Below, piece after piece: positions 1-10,620 of a stretch of 44,759 bases of DNA. A model generated the notes under the pieces. It was not told the DNA's origin. It searched no databases and saw nothing but the letters and a program-made list of their open reading frames with translations. The translations under genes were made by a program, and so were the position numbers. Within the stretch, counting starts at the first letter, position 1; every line of letters starts with the position of its first letter. Source of the stretch: Symbiodinium natans. Taxonomy: Eukaryota > Sar > Dinophyceae > Suessiales > Symbiodiniaceae. The DNA is taken from assembly GCA_905221605.1 (NCBI GenBank), contig CAJNDS010002671.1, forward strand, positions 276,001 to 320,759. Reading direction: 5' to 3'.

Positions 1-1072
1 AGTATTGGTTCCTGAAGTTCCTGAGCTTGGGCAGTGAGTTAAGCCAGTAAAGGGGATGCTGCACGGAGGTCTTTCGTGGTCACGAATTGCACGAAGTGTC
101 TCTAGATCTGCCGAAGCAGTTTGGCACGAAGCCCACAGAGGCCCAAATATGTGCCTGATTCATTTCATGAACGTCTTAGTTTCGTGTTCTGACAATCGCC
201 TGCGTTTTGTGATAGAGCCCTTGTCGACAAACGTTGTCATGAAATATGTTGAAGTATGATGAGGGTCTTTCACAACTGCGGGGGCTTTGGCAGTGGTCCA
301 GCATGGTCTGCTGAGAGCTCTCGGCCCAACTGAAAAGGTGCAAGCTCAGTGCGCACTGTCCTGTCTAGATTCTAGATGGCTGGCTGACCTTCTGCACAGA
401 ACTTTGTGACAGGAGCTCCAAGCCCGCTGACCTCGAAGTGTGAACAAGACCAATTCACCCCCGATGAGCTCCACACAATGTTTGCGACCCTCCACCAAAG
501 CATCTGATCTGTATCTCCGTGAGGGGGAAGACTAGCCTCGAGGTGGTTATGCGGGACAAAATGAGCTGGTTTGCTCATGATGACTTGTGGCTGTGGTTAA
601 CTTGCTGTCTGTCAGTAATCTTGCTCGGTAGCTTCGACACCAGTGCTCCCTGGCCCGCTCCATTGTCGAGTGGCTTTGTCAAGCTCCAGCCACTGACCAG
701 AAAAACGCTTGTGCTGAAACCCGGAAGGACCTGCATTTGCTTGCAACTGGTTTTTGCTTATGTGCTTGCGCTTGTTCGGGAGCATGAGGAGACATGAGGA
801 GTGGGGCGCAGATCAAATGGTTTAATGGAGCCTTCTGCAATCGTTTACGCTTTGGGGTGCCTCGATCAAGCTGTGCAGACTGAGTGGTAAGGCAGAGCAA
901 ACACCAAATGCTCGGTGGCGATGAGCAAGTGCCCTTGTACGACGTTTAGCGACAACATGCGACAAAGCGACCTTGTACGATGTCTAGCGAAAGGGAGACC
1001 GTGTAGCTCAAGGTTCAAAGTCCATGGCTGCAGAGAATATGTAAGCGATTGACTCAAAGATTTACTTCTGTC
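1..1072. other. No confident gene
   Basis: Several short open frames exist on both strands, but none has protein-like composition or clear splice borders. The stretch lies upstream of the U-box exons and could hold earlier exons of that gene, which I cannot pick out. Confidence 0.4.
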
Positions 1073-1297
1073 ATGGAGTCCACGGCGCTGCCGCCCGATT
1101 GTAGCTGTCCGATCACGCAGGCGAGCTGTGACATCAGCGATTGTTTCGGAATGTGCTATGAGTCGTTCGATGTGACATCATGAGCAGTGAGGACTTGATG
1201 GAGGACCCGGTAGTGGCTGCAGATGGTACCAGCTATGAGCGGCGTGCCATCCAGCAGTGGTTACGAAGCTTCCTGGCGGCAAATGGCGCGTCTCCGG
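1073..1297 (+). CDS. U-box domain (E3 ubiquitin ligase type), two exons, partial
   Basis: An ATG at 1073 opens a short exon (1073-1120) ending in the residues PPDCSCPITQ. After a 71-base GC-AG intron (1121-1191) the second exon starts at 1192 with DLMEDPVVAADGTSYERRAI and continues to about 1297. Joined in phase 0, this is the first half of a U-box: CPI-T, then the DPV-ADG-TYER-I-WL core. U-box proteins are E3 ubiquitin ligases that recruit E2 enzymes through this fold. The donor is CAG|GCGAG and the acceptor GAG|G. The usual second half of the domain (SP-TG-L--N--L) is not contiguous: after NGASP the frame meets a stop near 1340. Either another intron begins at the GGGTATC near 1297 or the gene is broken. 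The domain identification is firm; the extent of the gene is not. Confidence 0.72.
1121..1191 (+). other. GC-AG intron inside the U-box
   Basis: Removing these 71 bases restores the conserved CPIT-x-DLMEDPV order without changing frame. The intron starts GCGAGC and ends GTGAG. GC donors are unusually common in dinoflagellate nuclear genes. Confidence 0.6.
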
Positions 1298-2152
1298 GTA
1301 TCTCAGGGCTTGGTCAAGCGAGATCCACTGTCTGCTGAGCCCAGTGCGCATTCCCAGGTCACCGCACAAGTCCCCTCACAAATCTGCCGTTGGCAAGTGC
1401 GTCTCGGCGGTGAAATCAGACGAGCTGTCGCAGCCAGATCCGGTGCAGGGTAGCTTCGCTACAAACCCCTAAGTAGTGGGAAAACATGAGGCAACATAAT
1501 TTGTGCTGGGATCATTTCACGTGGCCTTGTTGCTGTATATTGCTGTTGGGCGAGATGTGGTGGGTCCTACTCAAAGTGCTGTAGCCGGCCTGGCCTTGAA
1601 CCAAGGAGGACCTCATTCCAAACAACGCCTTGAGAAGCGTGATCCAGGCCGAAAAATCAAGACAGTCTTGTCCAGCAGCAGCATGCGAGCTGCGAGAAAT
1701 TGCGAGAAGCAGCGTTCCCCACTGCAAAGTGCATATGATATGCGAGATGCTGTATTCTCGACCCGCACTCTGCTGGAGTTCCAGGAGTTTGTCGGCAGGC
1801 TGTCGGACACGCAGCGCCGTGAACAGGACACAACACACTTCAGACACCACTGTTCCGGAAAGCTATTGCAGAAATTTACAGAGACCTGACGCAAGTTTCG
1901 CAGTTAAGCAGTTGCATGGAAAGATGGTTCGCCTCTTGGCATTTCTTGTTGACGTAGACATTTTTTTGGTGCAGGAGTTGCGATGGCAGCGCCAATCCGA
2001 GACCCTGTGGAGCGGCCACTCGACAACAAGGGGGGAAGTAGCTAGAAGGCTTCGGGTACACTCATTTTTTCGCTCGGGGCTAGAGTCCCTGGCGAATGGG
2101 CTTGTTACGGCCTGTTGATCTTGCTTGTCCGAAAGTTTTGTTACCCAAGCCA
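1298..2152. other. No confident gene downstream of the U-box
   Basis: Open frames of 112-162 codons overlap on both strands between about 1500 and 2120. All have Arg/Ser/Cys-rich composition, no recognisable domain and no persuasive start or splice borders, so I do not call any. Missing U-box exons could lie here. Confidence 0.35.
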
Positions 2153-2153
2153 G

Positions 2154-2299
2154 GCACCGGCAAGCTACCGCCTACGGTTTCAGAGCCACGAGCGCCATGG
2201 GACATTCGCCTTACAGACAAGGAGATGGAGGCCAGGCTAGCAGCTGATGCCTGCATGGTGCCTCCACTGCCTTCCACTGCCGTCCACTGCCTCCACTAG
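2154..2299 (+). CDS. Possible terminal exon, unknown product
   Basis: A frame with protein-like composition (PTVSEPRAPWDIRLTDKEME) follows a plausible acceptor, CCAAGCCAG|G, and runs to a TAG at 2297. Its last 13 codons come from a small minisatellite of (T)GCCTCCACT-like units at about 2259-2298, so the true exon may end earlier, for example near GAGGCCAG|GC at 2234. No domain is recognised and no neighbouring exon could be joined. It could be chance. Confidence 0.28.
2259..2298 (+). repeat. Minisatellite of about 10-12 bases
   Basis: Four imperfect units of the form GCC(T/G)(T)CCACT occur in tandem. They fall at the end of the candidate exon above. Confidence 0.6.
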
Positions 2300-3590
2300 T
2301 CTCTGTGTGTCTTGGGAGGAAGGCGGCCCAGCTCTGCTCCTGCTTACAATGAGCCGCCGGGTAGCCCTGCTTCACGCAGCGTTGCGAGAAGCTCCGCCAT
2401 CTTAAGACAGAATTTAAGACAGCAATGGAGCATCAATGAATGAGATAAGACATGCGAAGATGCGAAGCACCAGCGCAACGCGCACGCCTTTTTAAAACCA
2501 GCGGAAATTGCGCAGCGTTCAAAGGCACCTCCAACAGCAGCAAAGTTATCCGTACAACCACCTGTGGCCGAGCATCGGGATTGGCATGAGCACAACTTTG
2601 CGTTTGCAAGTAGCAGAGTATCGAAGATGTCGAAAAGCTTGTGCGAAGATTGGCTTGCCAGCGCCGCTTGGCTCTACACCGCTTAGCCCAGAGCGCCAAG
2701 TCATGCCACAACAAGAACAACGGCAGCATGACTGCATGCTACTGAGACACAACCCAGCCACTCGACACCTAGCCCACCTGTAGCACTTTGGCACAGCCAC
2801 GTGCCCGGGAGCTCATACTTACGTGGCAATGCGAAGCTGCTCGAGACGTTGATTGTAGACCGTAGCAACTAAGGCACGCATGACGCAGCCATCCAACCCC
2901 GCCACAGCCAACAGTAGCCCTGTCAGTTTCCCAACTCTGAGAGTCAAGACAGCTATGGCCCCCCCGTTAAAGCCAACTCCCACTCAAGCGTCGAACTTTA
3001 CTCTACTCACCTTCAGCTGACCTTCATGTTCTGCTTACCTTATGGAGGAGGAGCCGAATCCAAGGTTGCGCGGACGTTCGTCATTTTACCGCTTAGAATC
3101 GTCTTCGCAGTCTTCACCCCTGCAACTTTTTGCTGCGCTGGGAGGTTTAAGCTTTACTCAATCCTCCAGCGCTTGATCGGGCGGCCTCTGACGTTGAATG
3201 ATATTGCCTGGCCCAAAGCGAATGTCTGAATGCATTTTCGTTTCTGGGGGGGGATTGTACTCCACGTACGAGATGCAAGCATGTGTGAGTCCGAGTCCAA
3301 AGCTTTCGCTGTGTTTTGTTGTGCTTCTAAATAATGGCTTGTTCCCGGGCCCAGGTCATCACACACCAGATCCTTGGCACAATTAATTCGGCTCTGGCTC
3401 ACTCGTATGACCCGGTCGGTTAGACATTGCGAAATGCACAGCGTTTTCGAGGACATGGCAAGTCGGCACTCAAGCAACGGTGACCCTCGTGTGTGCAGAG
3501 GACGGGCGGAGCAGTCGAATATTGAGCGCTGTCCAGTCTTTTCCTTCAGAACAAGGGAAGAATTGAGCAGCCGCTGCGAATTCGATCGGA
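2300..3590. other. No confident gene
   Basis: Overlapping frames on both strands (for example a 154-codon minus frame at 3154-3618 and plus frames at 3374-3667) have ambiguous composition. A poly-G run of 8 occurs near 3245. Nothing here can be assigned. Confidence 0.35.
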
Positions 3591-3620
3591 GTGTCAGCCA
3601 CGCAGACAAGGCAATCAAAG

Positions 3621-3695
3621 CCGGACCCTCTTTACCGTCCCAAGAAACTGTTCAAACGATACCCTGACGTGGGCCTTTGGAAATGTAACGGGCAG
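3621..3695 (+). CDS. Possible small exon, lysine-rich, unknown
   Basis: Between an acceptor-like AATCAAAG and a donor-like GGGCAG|GC, the frame reads PDPLYRPKKLFKRYPDVGLW and on to KCNGQ. This is basic and more protein-like than the other frames. No domain is recognised. The frame stays open to 3848, but the later part is of lower quality. Support is composition only. Confidence 0.28.
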
Positions 3696-3848
3696 GCCTC
3701 GAATTCCAAGGCCATGGGGTCCTCGAGGCACCTGACACACACCGCCTCCTATCTCGGCGCCAGGGCAGAGAAGCTGCCAGCGAGTTGTGCCCGACAGCCA
3801 GGGAGGCCGAGGAGAGTGCCTGCCACCAGGCGCAGTTTGGTACGTTGA

Positions 3849-4128
3849 GTTGAAGGGAGGTGAGCAATGAGCCCCCAGTACAGGAAGCTGTGCGTTGCAC
3901 TCCGAAAGCAATCCCCCCAAATGCCGCAAGATCAATCTCAAACTTCTGCAACAGCTGAGCACCTGTCTGGCTGATGACTGGCAAATATCCTTTTGAGACA
4001 AGGGAAAACAGTTGCACAGTTTGTGTACAGCATTTGGACACAATCTGGTTCCAGATTTGAGCAGGCTTGAACTTTGGAAAGACCGGGTCCCTTGCAGCAG
4101 GTTTCTTACTTGTCATAGGTTGAGTTCA
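3849..4128. other. No gene seen
   Basis: The minus strand is open here (142 and 154 codons in two different frames), but neither frame shows a domain or a convincing start. Confidence 0.3.
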
Positions 4129-4290
4129 ATGAATGCGTGTGTGGCTGTTGGACGCAGACCTGTGATTCGAGATTGTCTCGCCGCCGCTGGCGGTTCCATG
4201 GGGCAGGCGCTTCTGATATACGGGGATGAACTGAGCGAGCTCATTGCCGCGCAGCCGCAGCCACCTCCACCAGCCAAGCGGACAGGCTGC
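4129..4290 (+). CDS. Possible exon ending in a telomeric repeat
   Basis: An ATG at 4129 opens a frame whose early part is protein-like (DELSELIAAQPQPPPPAKR at its end). It then reads straight into TTTAGGG repeats, which cannot be coding in the normal sense. If this is an exon it must end before about 4290. The Pro/Gln-rich tail resembles a linker. No family is recognised. Confidence 0.28.
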
Positions 4291-4295
4291 GATGG

Positions 4296-4334
4296 GGGTT
4301 TAGGGTTTCGGGTTTAGGGTTTAGGGTTTAGGGT
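4296..4334 (+). repeat. Interstitial telomere-type repeat (TTTAGGG)
   Basis: About five units of GGGTTTA occur, one with a TTTCGGG variant. TTTAGGG is the plant-type telomere repeat, also reported in dinoflagellates. It lies about 30 bases upstream of a candidate acceptor, so it may be intronic. Confidence 0.85.
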
Positions 4335-4362
4335 GGGTGATACAAAGACCTCTTGTTTGCAG

Positions 4363-4480
4363 GTCTACACGAAGGTGGTTGTTGCTGCACAGAGAAGTTT
4401 CCGCAGTGTGGAATTTGCCACGGAACTGTGTTTGTCAGACCCCAAGACGAAGACGCTGCTAGAAAGAAAAGAAGATGAGT
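4363..4480 (+). CDS. Possible internal exon, unknown
   Basis: The acceptor CTTGTTTGCAG|G at 4362 is pyrimidine-rich. The frame that follows in phase 0 reads VYTKVVVAAQRSFRSVEFAT and on through a charged stretch ending KTLLERKEDE. A donor could be GATGA|GTATTT near 4477. The composition is clearly better than that of the other frames. No family is recognised. The upstream telomeric block would sit in the preceding intron. Confidence 0.36.
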
Positions 4481-4499
4481 ATTTATCCCTTCCTGTCTT

Positions 4500-5523
4500 T
4501 CTTCTTCCCCGGCCACCTTGTTCACAGGAAGGTCTGGGAGGGATAGAGGAAGGGAGCGGGGAGAGATGGGGAGAGTTCCATATTGGATAGTGATCAGCAG
4601 CAGGAGGATCGACTTTGCCGGGTATGCCCCAGCAATCATGATTCATGGGTCATTCATCCCCTCTGCGTTCTTGAAATTCATCAGAGCAAGGGATCCGAAT
4701 TCAGCCCCACCCTATCATTGCAGACGTGAGAATGGCAGATCAACTCAACGTGCATCATGTGACTCCTGCATACACACGTACGACTACGACGCGCGACGAA
4801 TAGGAAATTTTTGGGGTGTGTGTATATATATATACATATTTTCTTGGTCCAACTTTCTGCAAGAACAGACCATAACTACACGTATGGGCCACAGGAGTCG
4901 GCAAGATCGAGGTCCAAGAACTCGATGCAAGCACAAGTAATGACGAGCACTTGAAAATCCATCCGCACGACTGCAATCCGCAACCTACTGTATGATGTGA
5001 AGTTCGTTCTCTTCACGACCTTTTACGGGAAATACTTCGACTCTGGCCGACGAGGTCTTGATTTCGTAGTAGAGGGAAGAAGTGGAGGTGGAGATTGTGG
5101 AGTTACCCCACATCGGATCTGTTCTTCCAATCTCTCTGTAACGATCTGAGAGCATCATTCTTGCGAACAAGCTCTGAGAATTTGCCTTTGATGCTTTCAG
5201 CCCCGTGCCTGTGGACTCGCACGAGTTCAAAGAGCATGCACAGTAACAGTAAGTAGTGCAAAGCTCGCCACTCTAATTTGGGAACGAGAAGCAACCAGCG
5301 AGTAAAGAAAGCAAAAGAAGTCACAAGCTCAGATCTGAGTGGGCGACTGCGACAGTCAGTTGGGAGTGAAGGCCGCTCCCCGAGTGCACCACGCTTCAGG
5401 CCAAAAACGAATTTAAAAGGGATCGAGTAGCTATAGTCCAACGAAAACACGGTGCAGTCGCGGAGGTGTCGTGGTTTTGCCCCCGTCCAAGCGCCAGGCC
5501 AGGTCCCGAGCTGCAAGGTTGCG
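4500..5523. other. No confident gene
   Basis: The stretch holds purine-rich sequence near 4540, a short (TA)n run near 4825-4840, and overlapping frames on both strands (minus 137 codons at 5103-5516). I support none as coding. Confidence 0.35.
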
Positions 5524-5608
5524 TTTAAACCCTAAACCCTAAACCCTAAACCCTAAACCCTAAACCCTAAACCCTAAACCCTAAACCCTAAACCCTAAAC
5601 CCTAAACC
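5524..5608 (-). repeat. Interstitial telomere-type array (CCCTAAA)n
   Basis: About eleven perfect CCCTAAA units occur in a row, with sharp borders to unique sequence on both sides. The orientation is opposite to the block at 4296. This is the longest perfect telomeric tract in the window. Confidence 0.95.
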
Positions 5609-5639
5609 GGCACGCGAGCAGCACAGCTGCGATCTCTTC

Positions 5640-6373
5640 TGTAGCCGGACCTCATGCCAAAACCTGCCACATGCTCCTTGGAGCTCATGCACACATATCT
5701 TTTCATCTCCGTAGACTGGCTTCTGCTTCTGCAGGCGAGAGTTGAAGCGTTTCCACGGAATCAGTCTTTATTTTGTTGGGTTTTCCCAGTATTCAGTGAC
5801 AGCCCCGGAGGCGCTTGCTGGGCCCGCGTCGCAGCCTCGGAGAAGGTTTACAAGTCACAGTGGTTGCCATGGTGCCCCTTTGGGCGCCTTGAGAGCACAA
5901 TGCACCTGTTTTCAACATTCAAAGTCTCCTGCAGGGGCTCGCCGGCAAAGCTGCCGAGCGCTCGAAAGCCTGTACACAGAAGGGGTTGAAGCAGCAATTG
6001 TGGGCATCTTGTGGGCAGCACGAAAGAAAAGCCGTCATGAGGAAGAGTGCCTGCTTGGTCTCCTGCGCAACTCATGAACCGACTTCCAGGTTGGTGGCTA
6101 CACCAAAACCTGTTGCCAGACCTGCGGACCCATTGGAAGCCTGGCTTACTTGCAGCATTGCACCACAGACTCGCCACACACCGGTATGGATGTCATTCTT
6201 ACCGGTGCGAGCTTGAAACTGAGGAAGTTAAGGAGAGAGAAGCGCTGGCAGATCAGCTGCGGCCTTACGACAATTCTGAGGGAGAGCAGTCGCCCAGCTC
6301 ATGTGACTCATCTACTCAATAGGTTGAAAGTGCACGTCACTGCACTAGGCTTTGTATGGTTCTGTTGCGGCAG
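5640..6373. other. No confident gene
   Basis: Plus frames of 111 codons at 5654-5989 and 5742-6077 overlap each other and a 109-codon minus frame. None shows a domain. Confidence 0.3.
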
Positions 6374-6488
6374 GGCAGACGCATCTCGCACAGATGATCC
6401 TGCAGAAGACGCCGCTTCTCCTGAACAAGCCGAGAAGGATTCTCTCGATGGCTTCACGCACGAGGAGATTTCAGCTTTGCAACTTTGA
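6374..6488 (+). CDS. Possible terminal exon, acidic, unknown
   Basis: After the acceptor GTTGCGGCAG|G the frame reads an acidic, Ala/Ser-rich stretch (TDDPAEDAASPEQAEKDS) and ends GFTHEEISALQL with a TGA at 6486. The composition is typical of a soluble protein tail. No homologue is recognised and the preceding exon was not found. Confidence 0.36.
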
Positions 6489-7623
6489 TGCACATGGCAG
6501 CCAAGGGGCAGGACGCGCGATAAATCCTTAGCTGCCACGATGAAGCGACATGTTCCTTACCCCAAACTTCGCCAAGAACCCCTAAGAGAGCTTTGAAAGA
6601 AATGTCGGACACATTGGAGGTGGCAACTCCATGCGCTCTTTTTGCAGTCCGTTTTGTCGTGTTTTGTCATGCCCGCATCTACGATGTCAGTGAAGCTCAG
6701 GTCCCAGGCAACTGCAAAGTCAAGGGCGCAACCTTTTTCAGCCATTTCAGCCGCCTGGCGGAGCTTTAGACGCCAGCTTCAGAGACATGAAAACCACTGC
6801 TACCTTGGAGAAGTGCACGAAAACACTCGCGAGCGCTTATCCCAGCTTGGCAGGCTCAGGCGCTCAACCAGCTGCCAGAGGTGAGCGTGCCACAGTCGCA
6901 GCCGCCATCGGACATCTTCCGCGCCATGCCTAAGCAGGACAAGACACGGAGACCCACTGAAAAGCAATTCCAAGGCCACTTTGTAGCTTGCCGAACCAGA
7001 GAAGAAACAAACTGACCCCTCAGAGCCTCAGCAGTGCTGATGCAGTGCTCCGCAGAGCCTTCGAAGCCTAAACCAATCGCAGGATACCCCGAAGATCAGG
7101 ACAGATGGCAAAAGGCTCTTCACAAGTCCCGCAGAACCATCCACTGTATCTCATGTTAAAAGTAAGACATTCAGAGATCCGATCATCTGTACCCCCGCAC
7201 AAGGTCCCCCACCAAGAAACAGCACAATAAAAGGTAGTGACAGGTGCAGTCATCCGTTTCAGATGGACATCAAGATGCATTGAAGCATCAAGAATCAAGA
7301 GCAGCGAAAGCGTGATTACCAGGATTTAATGGCGCTTTGCGGCAAGATCGCCAGGAAGCAGATGGAGAAAGGCGCGGCGGGTTGCAGAGATGCAGGGGGC
7401 TTCCGGCCGAACTTATTTGCTGAGCTTCAAACGACCGCCACCATTGCCACATATTGCCAGCCAAATATTCTTAAATGTTATCGCATGTCACGGTCCCCCC
7501 CCCCCCTTGTTATCACAATTCTTGCGCAGGTGAGGTTGCCTATACCACACAGCTGGTGCCCTTGGCTTTGGAGAGCAATCAGCTTCAGGAAGGGCTCATG
7601 GGCTTCTCTGCCTTTGGGTAGAT
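6489..7623. other. No confident gene; poly-C run at 7498-7510
   Basis: Only ambiguous short frames occur. A pure C tract of 13 or so bases is present just before 7511. Confidence 0.35.
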
Positions 7624-7791
7624 ATGACTGATATTTTTCTGGCCGTTCGGATACAGAGCAAACAAAGCGAACGAAGCCTCGGAGCACAAGCCTCGGAATT
7701 CCGCTGCAAGGTACAGGGCGGGGGTTTCCAGAGCACAGTCACTCTGCGATGCTTGGACGGGGACTGGGCCAATGCAGCGTTCGTTGGTCAA
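7624..7791 (+). CDS. Candidate first exon, unknown
   Basis: An ATG at 7624 opens 56 codons (MTDIFLAVRIQSKQSERS and later STVTLRCLDGDWANAAFVGQ). They end exactly at a canonical donor, CAA|GTAAGC, in phase 0. The composition is balanced and the donor is one of the best in the window. No family is recognised. The next exon would lie at or beyond the repeat island that starts 150 bases downstream, so the island may sit in an intron of this gene. Confidence 0.42.
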
Positions 7792-7943
7792 GTAAGCCGT
7801 GACAAGGCAGGGACGAGATCCTGCGTTGGCTTAAGCATGTTCTGCACGCTGCAGAATGAACATTGGTGCTTTGAAGCCGCCGGACCTCCTTCTAGAGTCT
7901 TCCAGAGCGCAGCAAACAGTTGAAGAGCGCAGTTGAGAGATGT

Positions 7944-7990
7944 CATATATATATATATATGGTCACCCCCCCCCAATGGACCCACCGCGG
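7944..7990 (+). repeat. Left border of repeat island: (AT)n, C-tract, inverted-repeat end
   Basis: An AT microsatellite (to 7960) is followed by TCA, nine C and AATGGACCCACCGCGG (7963-7990). The reverse complement of the last 28 bases recurs at 10621-10649, again with the homopolymer and an AT microsatellite on the outer side. Confidence 0.85.
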
Positions 7991-8149
7991 GCCTTGATCT
8001 TTGCAAAAGTACCGCAAATACCGATAAAACCTATGCTGTCTGGTGATTTTCCGGTGACCGGATTTTTGACTGTATTCCTTAATTCACCCTCTCACACACG
8101 CACGGAGGGTTTTTCTTTCTGTTGGCTTTTGTTTATAATTTAGTTTAAG

Positions 8150-9535
8150 ATCTAGGCATTTAAACCTAAGCCTGCAAAAAAAAAACCTTAAGCTTTAAAC
8201 CCTGTAGGGTTAAGGTTTAAAGGTTAAGGGTTTAAGATTTAGGCATTTGAACTTATGCCGGTAATTAAAGCTAAGCCCTTAACCTTTAAATTCTATCGGG
8301 TTGAGATTTTTACAGGTTTAGGGTTTAAGATGTAGGCTTTAAACCTAAGCCTGCAACTAATTTTAAACCCTTAACCTTTAAACCCTGTAGGGTTAAAGTT
8401 TAGAGGCTTAGGGTTTAATATTTAGCCATTTAAACCTGTAGCCAAGCCCTTAACCTTTAAACCCTATAGGGTTAAGGTTTAGGATATAAGATGTAGGCAT
8501 TTAAACCTAATTAAGCCTGCAACTAATTTTAAACCCTTAACCTTTAAACCCTGTTGGGCTAAGGTTTAAAGGTTTCGGGCTTAAGATTTAGGCATTTAAA
8601 CCTATTCCGGCAATTTACGCTAAGCCTCTAACCTTTAAACCCTATAGGGTTAAGATATTTACAGGTTTAGGGTTTAAGTTTAAGGTTTAGGTATTTAGAC
8701 CTATGCCGGCAGTTCATATTGAACCCTTAACCTTAAACCCCATAGGGATGAGATTTAAAGGTTTAGGATTCTTTACTTCGACATTTAAATCCAAGCTGAC
8801 GATTCAACCTAAACCCTTAACCTTTAAACCCTATAGGGTGAAGGTTTAAAGTTTTAGGGTTTAAGATTCAGACATTTAAACCTAAGACAGCGATTAACAC
8901 TAAGCCCTTAACCTTTAAACCCTATAGGGTTAAGGTTTAAAGGTTTGGGGTTTAAGATTCAGGCATTTAAAGCTAAGTATGTAATCAATTTGTCACCCTT
9001 AACACCTCTAAACTCTGTAGTGTGAAGGTTTAAAGGCTTAGGGTTTAAAAAAACCTAAGCCCCCTAAGCCCATAGAGTTTAAACCTTAAGGGTTTAAGGT
9101 TTACGCATCTATTCCTTAACCCTAAACCCTCTAGGGTCAGGACCCTAAAGCCCTCGGCAATCAAGCCTAAACCCTTGACCTTCAAACCCCATAGGATGAA
9201 GGTTTAAAGGTTTGGGGTTTAAGACTTAGGCATTTAAACCTAGAGGGCATTTAAGCCTTAATCCTAAACCCTTTAGGGTCAGAACCTTAGCACCCTATAG
9301 GGGTCTAGCACGTTCAAAGGCTTGAACCCTACAGGCGCTGAAGGTATACATGTCCTATCGGTTTTTAAACCATTACACCCTGTAAGAAGGTTTAGGGTCT
9401 TTTCGGGGTCTATCTCTAAATTTCTCACGGGGTTAACCCTGCAGGGTTTAAAGTTAAAGGTTTAGGGTTAAAGGTTAAGGCAATACCTATAGGATTAGAA
9501 CCTTATAACCCTGTAGTGCATGAGGCTTAAACCCC
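8150..9535 (+). repeat. Degenerate telomere-like satellite, about 91-base unit
   Basis: Some 14-15 diverged units follow one another, each built of a CCCTTAACCTTTAAAC block, a CCCTATAGGG centre, a GGTTAAGGTTTAAAGG block, TTTAGGGTTTAAG, then ATTTAAACCTAAGCC. Centres of CCCTATAGGG (or CCCTGTAGGG) fall near 8204, 8295, 8387, 8466, 8553, 8645, 8742, 8835, 8925 and 9017, a spacing of roughly 80-97. The blocks either side of each centre are nearly self-complementary. Units decay toward 9535. No coding sequence is seen. Confidence 0.85.
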
Positions 9536-9539
9536 TAAA

Positions 9540-10560
9540 ACTTAACCATCTTTTTCTCGAGAAAACCAAAAAAACCAAAAAAAACCAAAGAAACCAAAAA
9601 AACAAAAAAAAAACCAAAAAAAACATCTTTTCCAAAACTATGGGGCTGGGGCCTTCAAGAGATGGTTTTTTTGGTTTTCTCGAGAAAATGATGGTTTTTT
9701 TGGTTCGAAACCATCTTTTTCTCGAGAAAAAGATGGTTTTTGAGCAGCCGCTCTTCGAAAAACCATCTTTTTCTCGAGAAAAAGATGGTTTTTGGAGATC
9801 TTGTCCTGGAAAAACCATCTTTTTCTCGAGAAAAAGATGGTTTCCGGAGGTCTTGTCCTGGTAAAACCATCTTTTTCTCGAGAAAAAGATGGTTTTTGGA
9901 GGTCTTGTCCTGGTAAAACCATCTTTTTCTCGAGAAAAAGATGGTTTTTCGAAGGATGGTTGCTCAAAACAATCTTTTTCTCGAGAAAAAGATGGTTTCG
10001 AACCAAAAAACCATCTTTTTCTCGAGAAAACCAAAAAAACCAAAAAAAAAAACCATCTTTTCCAAAACTATGGGGCTGGGGCCTTCAAGAGATGGTTTTT
10101 TTGGTTTTCTCGAGAAAAAGATGGTTTTTTTGGTTCGAAACCATCTTTTTCTCGAGAAAAAGATGGTTTTTGAGCAGCCGCTCTTCGAAAAACCATCTTT
10201 TTCTCGAGAAAAAGATGGTTTTTGGAGATCTTGTCCTGGAAAAACCATCTTTTTCTCGAGAAAAAGATGGTTTTTGGAGGTCTTGTCCTGGTAAAACCAT
10301 CTTTTTCTCGAGAAAAAGATGGTTTTTGGAGGTCTTGTCCTGGTAAAACCATCTTTTTCTCGAGAAAAAGATGGTTTTTAGAAGAGCGGCTGCTCAAAAA
10401 CCATCTTTTTCTCGAGAAAAAGATGGTTTCGAACCAAAAAAACCATCTTTTTCTCGAGAAAACCAAAAAAACCATCTTTTGGAGGCCCCAGCCCCATAGT
10501 TTTGGAAAAGATGGTTTTTTTGGTTTTTTTTGGTTTTTTGGATTTTTTTGGTTTGTTGGT
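9540..10560. repeat. Array of perfect palindromes centred on CTCGAG
   Basis: Each full unit is a 32-base perfect palindrome whose half is AAACCATCTTTTTCTC, joined at CTCGAG. I count 17 CTCGAG centres. Two runs have strict 52-base spacing (9721, 9773, 9825, 9877, 9929, 9980 and 10151, 10203, 10255, 10307, 10359, 10411), and the two runs are copies 430 bases apart. Spacers carry TTGGAGATCTTGTCCTGG or variants. A border element with CTATGGGGCTGGGGCC occurs at 9640 and 10070 and in reverse complement near 10485, so the whole array is itself inverted about its middle. All six frames are open only because of the repeats. Confidence 0.95.
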
Positions 10561-10620
10561 TTTTGTTAGTTTCTTGTTTTGTTGTTTTTTGCCTTGATCT
10601 GGCTAGGACTCGGCTGCCAT

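Noticed and set aside
1503-2118. 128- and 162-codon plus frames with a 112-codon antisense frame
   Set aside because: Mutually overlapping, Arg/Ser/Cys-rich, with no domain, start context or splice borders.
9540-10560. CRISPR array
   Set aside because: Spacing is regular, but the spacers are near-identical, the repeats are perfect palindromes, and the context is eukaryotic with no cas genes.
9495-10569. A dozen overlapping frames repeating FSREKDGF and NHLFLEKK
   Set aside because: They are six-frame translations of the CTCGAG palindrome array. All frames are equally open and the array is built of nested hairpins.
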